Made by a program: the position numbers and the translations under genes. Positions 25,541 through 34,580 of a DNA stretch of 41,823 nt are shown piece by piece (the first letter of the stretch is position 1; every line of letters begins with the position of its first letter). A model generated the notes under the pieces. That model searched no databases. It worked only from the letters and a program-made list of their open reading frames with translations, and was not told the origin of the DNA. The DNA comes from an uncultured Clostridia bacterium (lineage in GTDB: Bacteria > Bacillota > Clostridia > TANB77 > CAG-508): NCBI GenBank assembly GCA_947589835.1, contig CANQCT010000009.1:1-41823 (forward strand), written 5' to 3'.

Positions 25541-28144
25541 ATGGCAAAAGAAATAAGTGAGGAAGAAAAAGCAAAAATAGATAAAATGATAGATGATTTA
25601 GTTCAAAAAGCAAAACAAGCATCTAAAGAATATATGGAATTAGACCAAGATCAAGTAGATCACATTGTAAAAGAAATGGCAATGGCAGGCTTAGAACATC
25701 ACATGGAACTTGCTAAAATGGCCGTAGAAGAAACAGGGCGCGGAATATACGAAGATAAAATTACAAAGAATATGTTTGCAACAGAATATATTTATCATAG
25801 CATTAAATATGATAAAACAGTAGGAGTAATATCAGAAAACGAAGAAGAAGGCTATGAAGAAATAGCAGAGCCAATTGGAATTATAGCAGGTGTAACACCA
25901 GTAACAAACCCAACTTCAACTACAATGTTTAAATCATTAATTGCAGCAAAAACAAGAAATGTTATAATATTTGGATTTCACCCAAATTCACAAAAATGTA
26001 GCGTTGCAGCAGCTACATACTTAAGAGATGCTGCTATAAAAGCAGGAGCACCAAAAGACTGTATTTTGTGGATAGAAGAGCCTTCAATAGATGCAACAAG
26101 AGCATTAATGAACCATCCAGATGTTAACTTAATTTTAGCAACAGGTGGAGCTGGAATGGTAAGGTCTGCATATTCTTGTGGAAAGCCTGCTTTAGGAGTA
26201 GGCCCAGGAAATGTACCTTGTTATATAGATAAAACCGCCAATTTAAAAACATCTGTAAACGATTTAGTATTATCTAAATCATTTGATAATGGAATGATTT
26301 GTGCATCAGAACAATCAGTCATTGTAGATAAAGAAATTTCAAAAGAATTTGAAAAATTAATGAAAGAAGCAGGCTGTTATTTCTTAAGTGCAGAAGAAAC
26401 TAAAAAATTAAGAGACAGTATGTTCATACAAGAAAAAGGATGCGCCTTAAATGCAGATATAGTAGGAAAAAGCCCATATATTATTGCAAAAGGTGCTGGA
26501 ATAGAGGTACCACAAGATACAAAAGTATTAGTATTAAAAGAAAATGGTGTGGGTATTGAATATCCATTTTCAAAAGAAAAATTAAGCCCTGTACTTGCAT
26601 ATTATGTAGTAAAAAATGCAGATGAAGGAATTGACTTAGCTGAAAAATTAATTGAATTTGGCGGACTTGGCCATTCAGCAGTTATCCACTCTGAAGATGA
26701 AGATACAATTCAAAAATTTTCAGAAAAGGTAAAAGTAGGAAGAATTATTGTAAATTCTCCATCTACACATGGAGCAATTGGTGATATATATAACACAAAT
26801 ATGCCATCATTAACTTTAGGCTGTGGAACATTTGGCGGAAATTCAACAACTGCAAACGTATCATCAGTAAATTTAATAAATATAAAAAGAGTAGCAAAAA
26901 GAAGGGTTAATATGCAATGGTTTAAAATTCCAGAAAAAATATATTTTGAAGCAGGCTCTATAGGCTATTTAGAAAAAATGCCAGATATTACAAGAGCATT
27001 TATAGTAACAGATGAATCAATGGTAAAACTAGGATATGTAGAAAAAATATTATATTATTTAAGAAAAAGAAAAGAATATGTTCACTCTGAAATCTTTTCA
27101 GATGTAGAATCAGAACCATCATTTGACACTATTTACAAAGGTGTAGAAATAATGAGAGAATTCAAGCCTGATGTTATTATTGCACTTGGCGGAGGAAGCC
27201 CAATAGATGCAGCAAAAGGAATGTGGCTATTTTACGAGCATCCAGAAGCAGATGCAGAAGGAATGAAACTAAAATTTATGGATATTCGTAAACGTACCTA
27301 CAAATTTCCAAAACTTGGCACAAAGGCAAAACTAGTAGCTATTCCAACAACCTCTGGAACAGGCTCTGAAGTAACTTCTTTTGCAGTTATTACAGATAAA
27401 AAGCAAAATAAAAAATATCCTTTAGCAGACTATGAATTAACACCAGATGTTGCAATTGTAGACCCAGAATTAGTAATGAGTCTTCCAAAAACAATTACAG
27501 CAGATACAGGAATGGATGTATTAACACATGCAATAGAAGCTTATGTTTCAAATATGGCATCAGATTTTACAGATGGCTTAGCAGAAAAAGCATTTGAATT
27601 AGTATTTAAAAATATAAGAGAGGCATATAATAATGGCTCGAATAAAGTTGCTAGAGAAAAAATGCATAACGCAAGTACTATTGCAGGAATGGCATTTACT
27701 AACGCATTTTTAGGAGTAAACCACTCGCTTGCCCACAAAATAGGGGCAGAATTCCACTTGCCACACGGTAGAATTAATGCAATTTTACTTCCTTATGTTA
27801 TTAGATATAACAGCCAAAAACCAACCAAATTTGTATCCTTCCCAAAATATGAATACTATATAGCAGATCAAAAATATGCAGATTTATCTAGAAGAATGAA
27901 TTTCCCTGCTTATGGTAATGAAGAAGGTGTAAATTCATTAATAGAAGAAATTAAAAAGTTAAATAATGACTTAAATATTCCAAAGTCTTTCAAAGAAGCA
28001 GGAATTAATGAACAAGAATTTTTAAGCAAGGTAGATATGCTAGCAGAAAGAAGCTTTGAAGACCAATGCACAACATCAAATCCAAGGCTTCCATTAGTAG
28101 AAGAACTAAAGCAAATTTTGTTAGATAGCTATTATGGAAAATAA
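25541..28144 (+). CDS. adhE: Bifunctional aldehyde/alcohol dehydrogenase AdhE
   Basis: AdhE reduces acetyl-CoA to acetaldehyde and then ethanol, regenerating NAD+ in fermentation, and forms spirosomes. The start is MAKEISEEEKAKIDKM behind GGAGG; an upstream ATG overlaps that site. It has 867 residues. The N-terminal CoA-dependent aldehyde dehydrogenase has its catalytic Cys in NGMICASEQSVIV (about residue 252), and the iron alcohol dehydrogenase half has GGGSPIDAAKGM, HAIEAYVS and NHSLAHKIGAEFHLPHGR. A fermentative anaerobe is implied. Repeat P copies flank it on both sides, and two terminators follow. Confidence 0.97.
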   Translation: MAKEISEEEKAKIDKMIDDLVQKAKQASKEYMELDQDQVDHIVKEMAMAGLEHHMELAKMAVEETGRGIYEDKITKNMFATEYIYHSIKYDKTVGVISENEEEGYEEIAEPIGIIAGVTPVTNPTSTTMFKSLIAAKTRNVIIFGFHPNSQKCSVAAATYLRDAAIKAGAPKDCILWIEEPSIDATRALMNHPDVNLILATGGAGMVRSAYSCGKPALGVGPGNVPCYIDKTANLKTSVNDLVLSKSFDNGMICASEQSVIVDKEISKEFEKLMKEAGCYFLSAEETKKLRDSMFIQEKGCALNADIVGKSPYIIAKGAGIEVPQDTKVLVLKENGVGIEYPFSKEKLSPVLAYYVVKNADEGIDLAEKLIEFGGLGHSAVIHSEDEDTIQKFSEKVKVGRIIVNSPSTHGAIGDIYNTNMPSLTLGCGTFGGNSTTANVSSVNLINIKRVAKRRVNMQWFKIPEKIYFEAGSIGYLEKMPDITRAFIVTDESMVKLGYVEKILYYLRKRKEYVHSEIFSDVESEPSFDTIYKGVEIMREFKPDVIIALGGGSPIDAAKGMWLFYEHPEADAEGMKLKFMDIRKRTYKFPKLGTKAKLVAIPTTSGTGSEVTSFAVITDKKQNKKYPLADYELTPDVAIVDPELVMSLPKTITADTGMDVLTHAIEAYVSNMASDFTDGLAEKAFELVFKNIREAYNNGSNKVAREKMHNASTIAGMAFTNAFLGVNHSLAHKIGAEFHLPHGRINAILLPYVIRYNSQKPTKFVSFPKYEYYIADQKYADLSRRMNFPAYGNEEGVNSLIEEIKKLNNDLNIPKSFKEAGINEQEFLSKVDMLAERSFEDQCTTSNPRLPLVEELKQILLDSYYGK

Positions 28145-28184
28145 AAAAGTGTATTTGCTATATGTATAAGTTTATTTTGCAAAT

Positions 28185-28214
28185 CAAAAAGCCTAAGGGA
28201 ACTTGGGCTTTTTG
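28185..28214 (+). terminator. adhE terminator 1
   Basis: CAAAAAGCC faces GGGCTTTTTG around a short imperfect inner stem and ends in a T run. Confidence 0.8.
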
Positions 28215-28215
28215 C

Positions 28216-28253
28216 ATCAGCTCATAGAAAATTTTTATGAGCTGATTTTTTCT
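28216..28253 (+). terminator. adhE terminator 2
   Basis: ATCAGCTCATA pairs perfectly with TATGAGCTGAT, followed by TTTTTTCTTT. A tandem terminator pair suits a strongly expressed gene. Confidence 0.85.
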
Positions 28254-28427
28254 TTGCTAGTTAATGGTTTTATAGTTAACCTGCTCGAATAGTACTAGTT
28301 TTCTTGTTTTTCAAATTGCCCGTTGCAGAAGTAGATTCAAAGAAGTAAAGTCAGAACGGGACCTCTCAAAACTGCGAAAAATAGTACTATTCGAGCTTTA
28401 ATGTAATTATAACTATTAATTAGTAAC
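28254..28427 (+). repeat. Repeat family P, copy 4
   Basis: This 174-base copy ends TAGTAAC. Inner arms GCTCGAATAGTACTA and TAGTACTATTCGAGC are fully complementary, and the CGA differs from copy 3 (TAA) on both arms. The core has CCCGTT and AACGGG paired, and CTCAAAACTGCGAAAAAT. It lies 101 bases upstream of gatC and just after the adhE terminators. Confidence 0.88.
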
Positions 28428-28455
28428 TTTTTTTCTCTATTTTTATGTAATAGCC

Positions 28456-28484
28456 TTGTAATTCCTAGCAAAAATAGGTATAAT
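28456..28484 (+). promoter_or_regulatory. Sigma-A promoter of gatCAB
   Basis: TTGTAA (28456-28461), a 17-base spacer and a perfect TATAAT (28479-28484), 45 bases before gatC and immediately after repeat P copy 4. Confidence 0.75.
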
Positions 28485-28528
28485 ATGAAACAGGAAAAAT
28501 TTAAAAAACATAAGGAGGCAAAATATTA

Positions 28529-28816
28529 ATGCAAGTATCTAGAGAAGAAATTTTACACATTGCAAAATTAGCAAATTTAAATTTAAAAGAAGAAGAAATT
28601 GACACTTACTTACTTCACTTACAAGATATTTTAAACTTTGCAAATATTGTAAGTAATGCGCCAGTAGATGATTTAAATGAATCAATTGGAGCAAACGATA
28701 CATATAACGTGTTTAGAAAAGATGAAGTAAAAGTATTTGAGGATAATGAAGCTTTACTTCAAAATGCACCAGAAAAAGAAAGAAACATGTTTAAAATACC
28801 AAAAGTAATTCAATAA
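28529..28816 (+). CDS. gatC: Asp-tRNA(Asn)/Glu-tRNA(Gln) amidotransferase subunit C
   Basis: GatC is the small linker that wraps GatA and stabilises the complex. The 95-residue length is normal. The N-terminus VSREEILHIAKLANLNLKEE and the middle LQDILNFANIV fit the family; the VFRKDEVK and C-terminal FKIPKVI motifs are present. It has its own promoter and an AAGGAGG site. gatA follows after 83 bases, so the three gat genes likely form one operon. Confidence 0.95.
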   Translation: MQVSREEILHIAKLANLNLKEEEIDTYLLHLQDILNFANIVSNAPVDDLNESIGANDTYNVFRKDEVKVFEDNEALLQNAPEKERNMFKIPKVIQ

Positions 28817-28899
28817 ATTAATACTAAAATAGCAAAAATAATTAAATGAAATTTGCTATATTATTAAATACTGAAATAAATAAGAAGGGAAGGTATTAA

Positions 28900-30384
28900 A
28901 TGAATATTACAGAATTAACAGTACATGAATTGCAAGAAAAGTTACAGTCAAAAGAAATTACAATAGAGCAAATAACTAAAGCTTATGTAGAAAATATAGA
29001 AAAATATGAAAAAGATGTACAAGCATTTATTACACCGCTAAAGGAAAATGCATTAAAACAAGCTGAAGAAATCAAAAAAAAAGTAGAAAACGGAGAAATA
29101 ACAAATCCTTTAGCAGGAATTCCAATTGGAATTAAAGATAACATTTGTACTAAAGGAATAAAAACTACATGTGCTTCTAAAATGCTAGAAAACTTTGTTG
29201 CACCATATAATGCAACAGTAATGGAAAAAATATATGGTGAAAATATGATAAACCTAGGAAAGCTTAACATGGACGAATTCGCAATGGGAGCTTCTACCGA
29301 ATATTCATATTTTCAAACAACTAGAAACCCATGGAACTTAAACACTGTACCAGGTGGGTCATCAGGAGGAAGCGCAGCAGCAGTTGCAGCAAATATGGTA
29401 CCTTGGGCACTTGGATCAGATACAGGTGGCTCAATTCGTCAGCCTGCATCATTTTGCGGTGTAGTAGGCCTAAAGCCAACCTATGGCTTAGTATCTAGAT
29501 ATGGCTTAGTTGCATTTGCATCATCTTTAGACCAAATAGGCCCAATTACAAAAGATGTAAAAGATGCAGCAATACTATTAAATGTAATAGCAGGACATGA
29601 CGAAAAAGATACAACATCTGTAAATAAAGAAAAAGTAGATTATACAAAAGTACTTAAAAATGATGTAAAAGGCTTAAAAATAGGAATCCCAAAAGAATAT
29701 TTTGGAGAAGGCATTAACAGCGAAGTAAAACAAAGTTTAGAAAAAGCAATTAATATATATAAAGAACTTGGAGCAACAGTAGAAGAATTTTCATTAAACA
29801 TTGCAGACTATGCTCTAGCTACATATTACATTATTGCCTGCGCAGAAGCAAGTTCTAACTTAGGTAGATTTGATGGAATTCGTTATGGCTATAGAACAGC
29901 AAACTATTCAGACTTAAAAGAACTTTTCCGTAACTCTAGAAGTGAAGGATTTGGCGCAGAAGTAAAAAGAAGGATTATATTAGGAACTTACGTGCTTTCA
30001 TCTGGCTATTACGATGCTTATTACAAAAAAGCACAACAAGTAAGAACATTAGTAAAAAAAGAATTTGATAAAGCATTTGAAAAATATGATGTACTTTTAA
30101 CACCTACATCACCAACAGTAGCATTTGAAATAGGTACAAGGTCAAATAATCCACTTGAAATGTATTTAGCAGATATTTGTACAGTTTCTGTTAATATTGC
30201 AGGGCTTCCTGGAATTTCTATTCCTTGTGGTGTAGATAGCAAAGGTATGCCAATAGGAATGCAATTAATAGGAAACAAATTCGCAGAAGAAACTATTTTA
30301 AATGCAGCATATACTTATGAGCAAAAATGTCGTTTTAGGGACGTTTTTAAAAGCGACAATGTGTCGCCTAAGGGACACATGTAA
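28900..30384 (+). CDS. gatA: Amidotransferase subunit A
   Basis: GatA releases ammonia from glutamine for tRNA amidation. The amidase-signature triad is visible: Lys in [13 protein letters not shown] (about residue 79), and Ser pair in [16 protein letters not shown] and [16 protein letters not shown] (about 153-180). The protein has 494 residues. The normal GatA end is reached at YEQKCRF; the remaining [15 protein letters not shown] is encoded by a GTCCC/GCGACA repeat, so the C-terminus was extended or replaced. It lies between gatC and gatB. Confidence 0.97.
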   Translation: MNITELTVHELQEKLQSKEITIEQITKAYVENIEKYEKDVQAFITPLKENALKQAEEIKKKVENGEITNPLAGIPIGIKDNICTKGIKTTCASKMLENFVAPYNATVMEKIYGENMINLGKLNMDEFAMGASTEYSYFQTTRNPWNLNTVPGGSSGGSAAAVAANMVPWALGSDTGGSIRQPASFCGVVGLKPTYGLVSRYGLVAFASSLDQIGPITKDVKDAAILLNVIAGHDEKDTTSVNKEKVDYTKVLKNDVKGLKIGIPKEYFGEGINSEVKQSLEKAINIYKELGATVEEFSLNIADYALATYYIIACAEASSNLGRFDGIRYGYRTANYSDLKELFRNSRSEGFGAEVKRRIILGTYVLSSGYYDAYYKKAQQVRTLVKKEFDKAFEKYDVLLTPTSPTVAFEIGTRSNNPLEMYLADICTVSVNIAGLPGISIPCGVDSKGMPIGMQLIGNKFAEETILNAAYTYEQKCRFRDVFKSDNVSPKGHM

Positions 30385-30470
30385 TAAAAGATATGGAAAA
30401 GATATGTCAAAGATGTGTCACAAAAACGACAAAGTGTCGCGTAAAGAAACGTCCAAAAAGCGACAAATGG
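30331..30470 (+). repeat. GTCCC/GCGACA repeat cluster 5, overlapping the gatA end
   Basis: The units are TGTCGTTTTAGGGACGTTTT, AAAGCGACAATGTGTCGCCT and AAGGGACACATG (these inside gatA), then ACGACAAAGTGTCGCG, AAAGAAACGTCC and AAGCGACA. The two halves flank a short stretch with ATGTGTCACA. The array ends at the gatB ribosome-binding site (ATGGAGG). It is the same unit order as in clusters 1 and 3-4. Confidence 0.8.
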
Positions 30471-30479
30471 AGGTAAAAA

Positions 30480-31919
30480 ATGTTAAGAGAAGATTATGAA
30501 ATTGTAATAGGACTAGAAGTACACGCAGAACTTTCAACAAAAACAAAAATATTTTGTAGTTGCCCTACAGAATTTGGAGCAGCACCAAATACTCATACTT
30601 GCCCAGTTTGTATGGCAATGCCAGGAGCACTTCCTGTTTTAAATGAAAAAGTAGTAGAATATGCTGTAAAAGCAGGATTAGCTACAAATTGCTCTATTAC
30701 AAAAGAAAGCAAAAATGATAGAAAAAATTATTTTTATCCAGACCTTCCAAAATCTTATCAAATATCACAATTTGATAAACCACTTTGCACAAATGGAAGT
30801 ATAGATATTGAAGAAGAAGGAAAAGCAAAAACAATAGGAATTACTAGAATTCATATTGAAGAAGATGCTGGAAAACTAAATCACAATGAATTTGGAAGTG
30901 GAAGCTTAGTAGACTTAAATAGGGCAGGAGTTCCATTAATAGAAATTGTATCTGAGCCAGATATGCGTTCAAGCAAAGATGCAGAAAACTATTTAAGAAA
31001 AATAAAATCAATTTTGGAATATATTGAAGTATCAGATTGTAAAATGCAAGAAGGTTCTTTAAGAGCAGATGTTAATGTTTCTGTTAGAAAAAAGGGAGCA
31101 AAAGAATTTGGTACACGTACAGAAATGAAAAATATGAACTCTTTTAGGTCAATTGTAAGGGCAATAGATTATGAAGCAGAAAGACAAATAGAAGTAATAG
31201 AAAATGGCGGAAAAATAGAACAAGAAACTTTAAGATGGGATGACGTATCTGGAAAAACATTTTCAATGAGAGATAAGGAAGATGCACAGGATTATAGATA
31301 TTTTCCAGAGCCAGACTTAGTAGCAATTCGTTTATCTGATGAATACATAGAAAATATTCGTAAAAACTTACCAGAACTACCAGAAAGCAGAAAGAAAAGA
31401 TACTTAGAAGAATATAAACTAACAGAAAAAGAATCTAAAATGCTAACTGCATCAAAATATATGTCTAATTTATTTGAAGAATCTTTAAAAATATGTGGCA
31501 ATGCAAAAGCTGTAGCAAACTGGCTACTTTCAGATGTTTCTAGGATATTAAACGAAAAAGAAATAGAACCAGATCAAATACCATTTACAGCCGAGCAACT
31601 AGCAAAAATGATTATGCTAATTGAAAAAGGAACAATTAGTTCAGCTATTGGCAAAAAGGTATTAGAAGAACTATTTGAAAATCCAAAAGATCCAGAAAAA
31701 ATAATTGAAGAAAAGGGTTGGATTCAAATTTCAGATGAAGGTGCTATTAAAGAAGTAGTAATGAAAATACTAGGAAATAACCCACAATCAATTGCAGACT
31801 TTAAAGCAGGAAAAGATAGAGCATTAGGATTTTTAGTAGGCCAAGCAATGAAAGAAACAAAGGGAAAGGCAAACCCTAAAATGCTAAATGATATGTTCTT
31901 AGAAGAATTAAAAAAATAA
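30480..31919 (+). CDS. gatB: Amidotransferase subunit B
   Basis: GatB binds misacylated Glu-tRNA(Gln)/Asp-tRNA(Asn), phosphorylates it and transfers ammonia from GatA. The 479 residues are normal. Motifs include VIGLEVHAELSTKTKIFC, CPVCMAMPGALPVLN, YFYPDLPKSYQISQFD, and RADVNVSVRKKGAKEFGTRT near residues 196-215. The C-terminal YqeY-like tail ends VGQAMKETKGKANPKMLNDM. The start follows GGAGG and is separated from gatA by the repeat cluster, with no promoter seen in it. Confidence 0.97.
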   Translation: MLREDYEIVIGLEVHAELSTKTKIFCSCPTEFGAAPNTHTCPVCMAMPGALPVLNEKVVEYAVKAGLATNCSITKESKNDRKNYFYPDLPKSYQISQFDKPLCTNGSIDIEEEGKAKTIGITRIHIEEDAGKLNHNEFGSGSLVDLNRAGVPLIEIVSEPDMRSSKDAENYLRKIKSILEYIEVSDCKMQEGSLRADVNVSVRKKGAKEFGTRTEMKNMNSFRSIVRAIDYEAERQIEVIENGGKIEQETLRWDDVSGKTFSMRDKEDAQDYRYFPEPDLVAIRLSDEYIENIRKNLPELPESRKKRYLEEYKLTEKESKMLTASKYMSNLFEESLKICGNAKAVANWLLSDVSRILNEKEIEPDQIPFTAEQLAKMIMLIEKGTISSAIGKKVLEELFENPKDPEKIIEEKGWIQISDEGAIKEVVMKILGNNPQSIADFKAGKDRALGFLVGQAMKETKGKANPKMLNDMFLEELKK

Positions 31920-31924
31920 ACTAA

Positions 31925-31972
31925 AAAATAGGATACAAAGAAACAAAACTTTCTTTGTATCCTATTTTAAGA
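31925..31972 (+). terminator. gatCAB terminator
   Basis: AAAATAGGATACAAAGAAA (31925-31943) pairs perfectly over 19 bases with TTTCTTTGTATCCTATTTT (31950-31968). Confidence 0.88.
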
Positions 31973-31987
31973 TAATAAATTGCAAAT

Positions 31988-32017
31988 AAAAAATCTTATG
32001 CCAAAATTTAGGCATAA
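31988..32017 (-). terminator. Terminator of the small minus-strand membrane gene
   Basis: On the minus strand TTATGCC pairs with GGCATAA around an 8-base loop and is followed by GATTTTTT. Confidence 0.7.
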
Positions 32018-32037
32018 ATTGCACATATAAAGCATAT

Positions 32038-32289
32038 TTAATTTTTTAAATCTAACTTAATTCTATTAAAAGAAAGACCGCAAATAATAAAGAAAGAAAT
32101 AAAAAATAAGCTAGTTTTAAATAAAGAAATACCAATATAATATGTAATAGGAGTAGTATATAAAAGTTCGTATGTAAGTAAAATTAGGCTAGCAATAATG
32201 CTAATACTAAAAGAAAATTTAATTCCTGCTTTTATAATATTAACAATTTTAGCATCAATGTTTTTAAATTCAATCAATAATTGTTTCAT
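32038..32289 (-). CDS. Small two-span membrane protein
   Basis: The start is MKQLLIEFKNIDAKIVNIIK behind GTGAGGTTTT; a longer frame would begin in AT-rich leader. It has 83 residues with two hydrophobic segments (FSFSISIIASLILLTYELLY and GISLFKTSLFFISFFIICGL) and a basic end, RIKLDLKN. I do not recognise the family; clostridial genomes often carry such small membrane proteins near rpsT. It is separate from rpsT, having its own terminator. Confidence 0.65.
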   Translation of the reverse strand: MKQLLIEFKNIDAKIVNIIKAGIKFSFSISIIASLILLTYELLYTTPITYYIGISLFKTSLFFISFFIICGLSFNRIKLDLKN

Positions 32290-32431
32290 AAGCAAAACCT
32301 CACAATTCATTATATTAAAGGTAAAAAATAATATCAACTAATATAATATTAACATAAAATCAAATAAAAAACAAAGGTAATTTCTACCATATAAATTATT
32401 TGCTTATATAAACAAAAGTCTAAAATGCCAT

Positions 32432-32456
32432 AAAAAAGATGCTATTTCTAGCATCC
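32432..32456 (-). terminator. rpsT terminator
   Basis: On the minus strand GATGCTA pairs with TAGCATC around a short loop and is followed by six T bases. Confidence 0.8.
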
Positions 32457-32489
32457 AATTTTAAAAAACTGTGCACAATTTTTTAAAAC

Positions 32490-32756
32490 TTACGCATTCA
32501 TAGCATTTAATTTTTTAGCCATATTAGATTTTTTTCTAGCTGCTGTGTTTTTAACAATAACACCCTTAGTGCAAGCTTGATCTACTTTTTTAGTTGCAGC
32601 AGATAATAACTTTGTAGCTTCTTCTTTATTTCCAGATTCAACAGCTTGTTCAAATTTTTTAATAGCTGATTTATATCCAGTTTTAATCATATTATTTCTC
32701 GATGTTTTAGTTTCAATAACTTTAACACGTTTAATAGCTGACTTAATATTTGGCAT
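32490..32756 (-). CDS. rpsT: 30S ribosomal protein S20
   Basis: S20 binds 16S rRNA early in 30S assembly. It starts [20 protein letters not shown] behind GAGGAGGTG; a 38-residue upstream extension of the frame is rejected. The 88-residue length is normal. The basic helical pattern, including [22 protein letters not shown], is typical. The strong promoter directly upstream (TTGATA, 17 bases, TAAAAT) supports high expression. Confidence 0.97.
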   Translation of the reverse strand: MPNIKSAIKRVKVIETKTSRNNMIKTGYKSAIKKFEQAVESGNKEEATKLLSAATKKVDQACTKGVIVKNTAARKKSNMAKKLNAMNA

Positions 32757-32799
32757 GCAATAGCACCTCCTCTTTGATGTATTCAAAATAACAAATAAT

Positions 32800-32828
32800 A
32801 TTTTAGCACGTTTTTTATTAAATATCAA
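32800..32828 (-). promoter_or_regulatory. Sigma-A promoter of rpsT
   Basis: On the minus strand TTGATA (32823-32828), a 17-base spacer and TAAAAT (32800-32805) with an upstream TG. Confidence 0.75.
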
Positions 32829-32848
32829 GTAATATTTTGAAAAATACC

Positions 32849-32877
32849 TTGAAAAAATAAATAAAAACATATATAAT
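32849..32877 (+). promoter_or_regulatory. Promoter of hpf
   Basis: TTGAAA (32849-32854), a 17-base spacer and TATAAT (32872-32877). It is back to back with the rpsT promoter, so rpsT and hpf share a compact divergent control region. Confidence 0.75.
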
Positions 32878-32926
32878 AAATTTACTCTAAAGAAATATAC
32901 AAAAAAATGGAAGGAGAGATTTATAT

Positions 32927-33460
32927 ATGAACATCAAAATAGTAGGAAAAGAGCTAAAAGCCACAGAAGCAATTAAGGAATACATAAACAAAAAATCAGA
33001 AAGATTAATAAAATATTTTGGAGAAAACTTTGACGTAACAGCAACAATTAAAACAGAAGGAGGATTTCAAGTTGCAGAAATGGAGGTAAAAACTCCAACA
33101 GATAGATTTAGAGCAGTAACAGCTCATAGAGATTTATATGCTTCTATTGATAAAGATATAGACATTTTAGAAGGTCAAGTAAGAAAAATGAAAACAAAAA
33201 AAGACCAACAAAATATGACAGAATCTATCAGAAACAAAGAAATGTCAAGAGAATTTGAAGACCATCCAATAGAAAATGAAATTATTAAAACTTTGTATTA
33301 TGATATTAAACCATTAGCACCTGAAGATGCTAAACTAAAATTAGAAGAAAGGCCACAAGATAGATTTTTAACATTTATTAACATAGAAACAGGAAAAGTA
33401 AATGTAATTTATCGCTTAAAAGATAACAAAAACTATGGTTTAGTAGAACCAGAAGCATAA
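32927..33460 (+). CDS. hpf: Ribosome hibernation promoting factor, long form
   Basis: HPF binds the decoding site and, in its long form, dimerises ribosomes into inactive 100S particles. It has 177 residues. The N-terminal S30AE domain has [20 protein letters not shown] and [29 protein letters not shown] linker is followed by the C-terminal dimerisation domain ([31 protein letters not shown]). It is divergent from rpsT and has its own promoter and terminator. Confidence 0.95.
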   Translation: MNIKIVGKELKATEAIKEYINKKSERLIKYFGENFDVTATIKTEGGFQVAEMEVKTPTDRFRAVTAHRDLYASIDKDIDILEGQVRKMKTKKDQQNMTESIRNKEMSREFEDHPIENEIIKTLYYDIKPLAPEDAKLKLEERPQDRFLTFINIETGKVNVIYRLKDNKNYGLVEPEA

Positions 33461-33497
33461 GGCTAAAAATGCTTTTATATCAATCATAAAACTAAAT

Positions 33498-33543
33498 AGC
33501 TGTCCTACAATATTAAAATTATATTTAGGACAGCATTTTTTTT
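33498..33543 (+). terminator. hpf terminator
   Basis: GCTGTCCTA (33499-33507) pairs with TAGGACAGC (33526-33534), followed by a run of eight T. Confidence 0.88.
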
Positions 33544-33593
33544 AATAAATGCAAATATAAAAAATCGAAAATTTTTAGTAGGAGAAAAATAGT

Positions 33594-34472
33594 ATGTATG
33601 AATTAGAAAAGGTAGGGGAAAAAACATATTATATAAAAAGCCCAAACAATATTGGAATATACAAAATAAATGAAAATGAAGTGTATTTAATAGATGCTGG
33701 AAGTGACAAAGATAACGGAAAGAAAATACTAAAAATAATAGAAGCAGAAGGCTGGAAAGTAAAAGGAATTATTAATACTCATTCTAATGCTGACCATGTA
33801 GGAGGCAATAAAGTTATTCAAGAAAGAACTGGCTGTGAAATATTAGCAAATAAAATTGAAAAAGCAATTACAGAATATCCAATTTTAGAGCCATCATTTG
33901 TATATGGCGGTTATCCATTTAGTGAATTAAACAATAAAATTCTATTAGCTAAGCCTTCACAAAATGTAAAAGAATTAGAACAAAATTTGCCACAGGGATT
34001 AGAAATAATAAAGCTACCAGGACACTTCTTTGACATGGTAGGAATAAAAACTTGTGATAATGTTTACTTTTTAGCAGATTGCTTATTTAGCAAAGAAACT
34101 ATTGAAAAATATCATATATTTTTTATATATGATGTAAAAGCTTTTTTAGAAACTTTAGAAATGTTAAAAACATTAAAAGGAAAAGCGTATATACCTTCAC
34201 ACAACGAACTAATAACAGACTTAACAGAATTAATAGAAATAAATAAAAATAAAATAAATGAAATTTGCAATAACATTATACAAATACTAGAAAAGCCAAT
34301 GACATTTGAAAAACTTTTAAAAGAAATATTTAATAAATATTCATTAGTTATGAATGTAAATCAATATGTATTAGTTGGTAGCACAATTCGCTCATATTTA
34401 TCATATTTAAAAAACGAAAATAAAATAAGTTTTGAAATTGCAGAAAATGAAATGATTTGGAAGAAAGTGTAA
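33594..34472 (+). CDS. MBL-fold hydrolase with an altered metal motif
   Basis: This 292-residue metallo-beta-lactamase-fold protein has its N-terminal half matching glyoxalase II-like hydrolases: VYLIDAGSDKDNGKK, then INTHSNADHVGGNKVI near residues 61-76, LPGHFFDMVG and FLADCLFSKE. The usual HxHxDH appears as HSNADH, so the second His is Asn; the other metal ligands look present (GH, AD, SH). Residues about 215-292 form a helical C-terminal domain that could bind partners or nucleic acid. Substrate unknown. It starts behind TAGGAGA and ends before a terminator. Confidence 0.82.
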   Translation: MYELEKVGEKTYYIKSPNNIGIYKINENEVYLIDAGSDKDNGKKILKIIEAEGWKVKGIINTHSNADHVGGNKVIQERTGCEILANKIEKAITEYPILEPSFVYGGYPFSELNNKILLAKPSQNVKELEQNLPQGLEIIKLPGHFFDMVGIKTCDNVYFLADCLFSKETIEKYHIFFIYDVKAFLETLEMLKTLKGKAYIPSHNELITDLTELIEINKNKINEICNNIIQILEKPMTFEKLLKEIFNKYSLVMNVNQYVLVGSTIRSYLSYLKNENKISFEIAENEMIWKKV

Positions 34473-34519
34473 AATAAAAAGAAAACTATTAATACTTTAA
34501 AATTTACGAAAAATACATA

Positions 34520-34580
34520 AAAATATTCTATTACGAAAAAAGTAAGAAAACCAAAAAAATTAGTAATAGAATATTTTTTT
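34520..34580 (+). terminator. Hairpin terminator before the ATPase gene
   Basis: AATATTCTATTAC (34522-34534) pairs perfectly with GTAATAGAATATT (34563-34575) around a 28-base loop and is followed by T tracts. It separates the MBL gene from the ATPase region. Confidence 0.7.
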
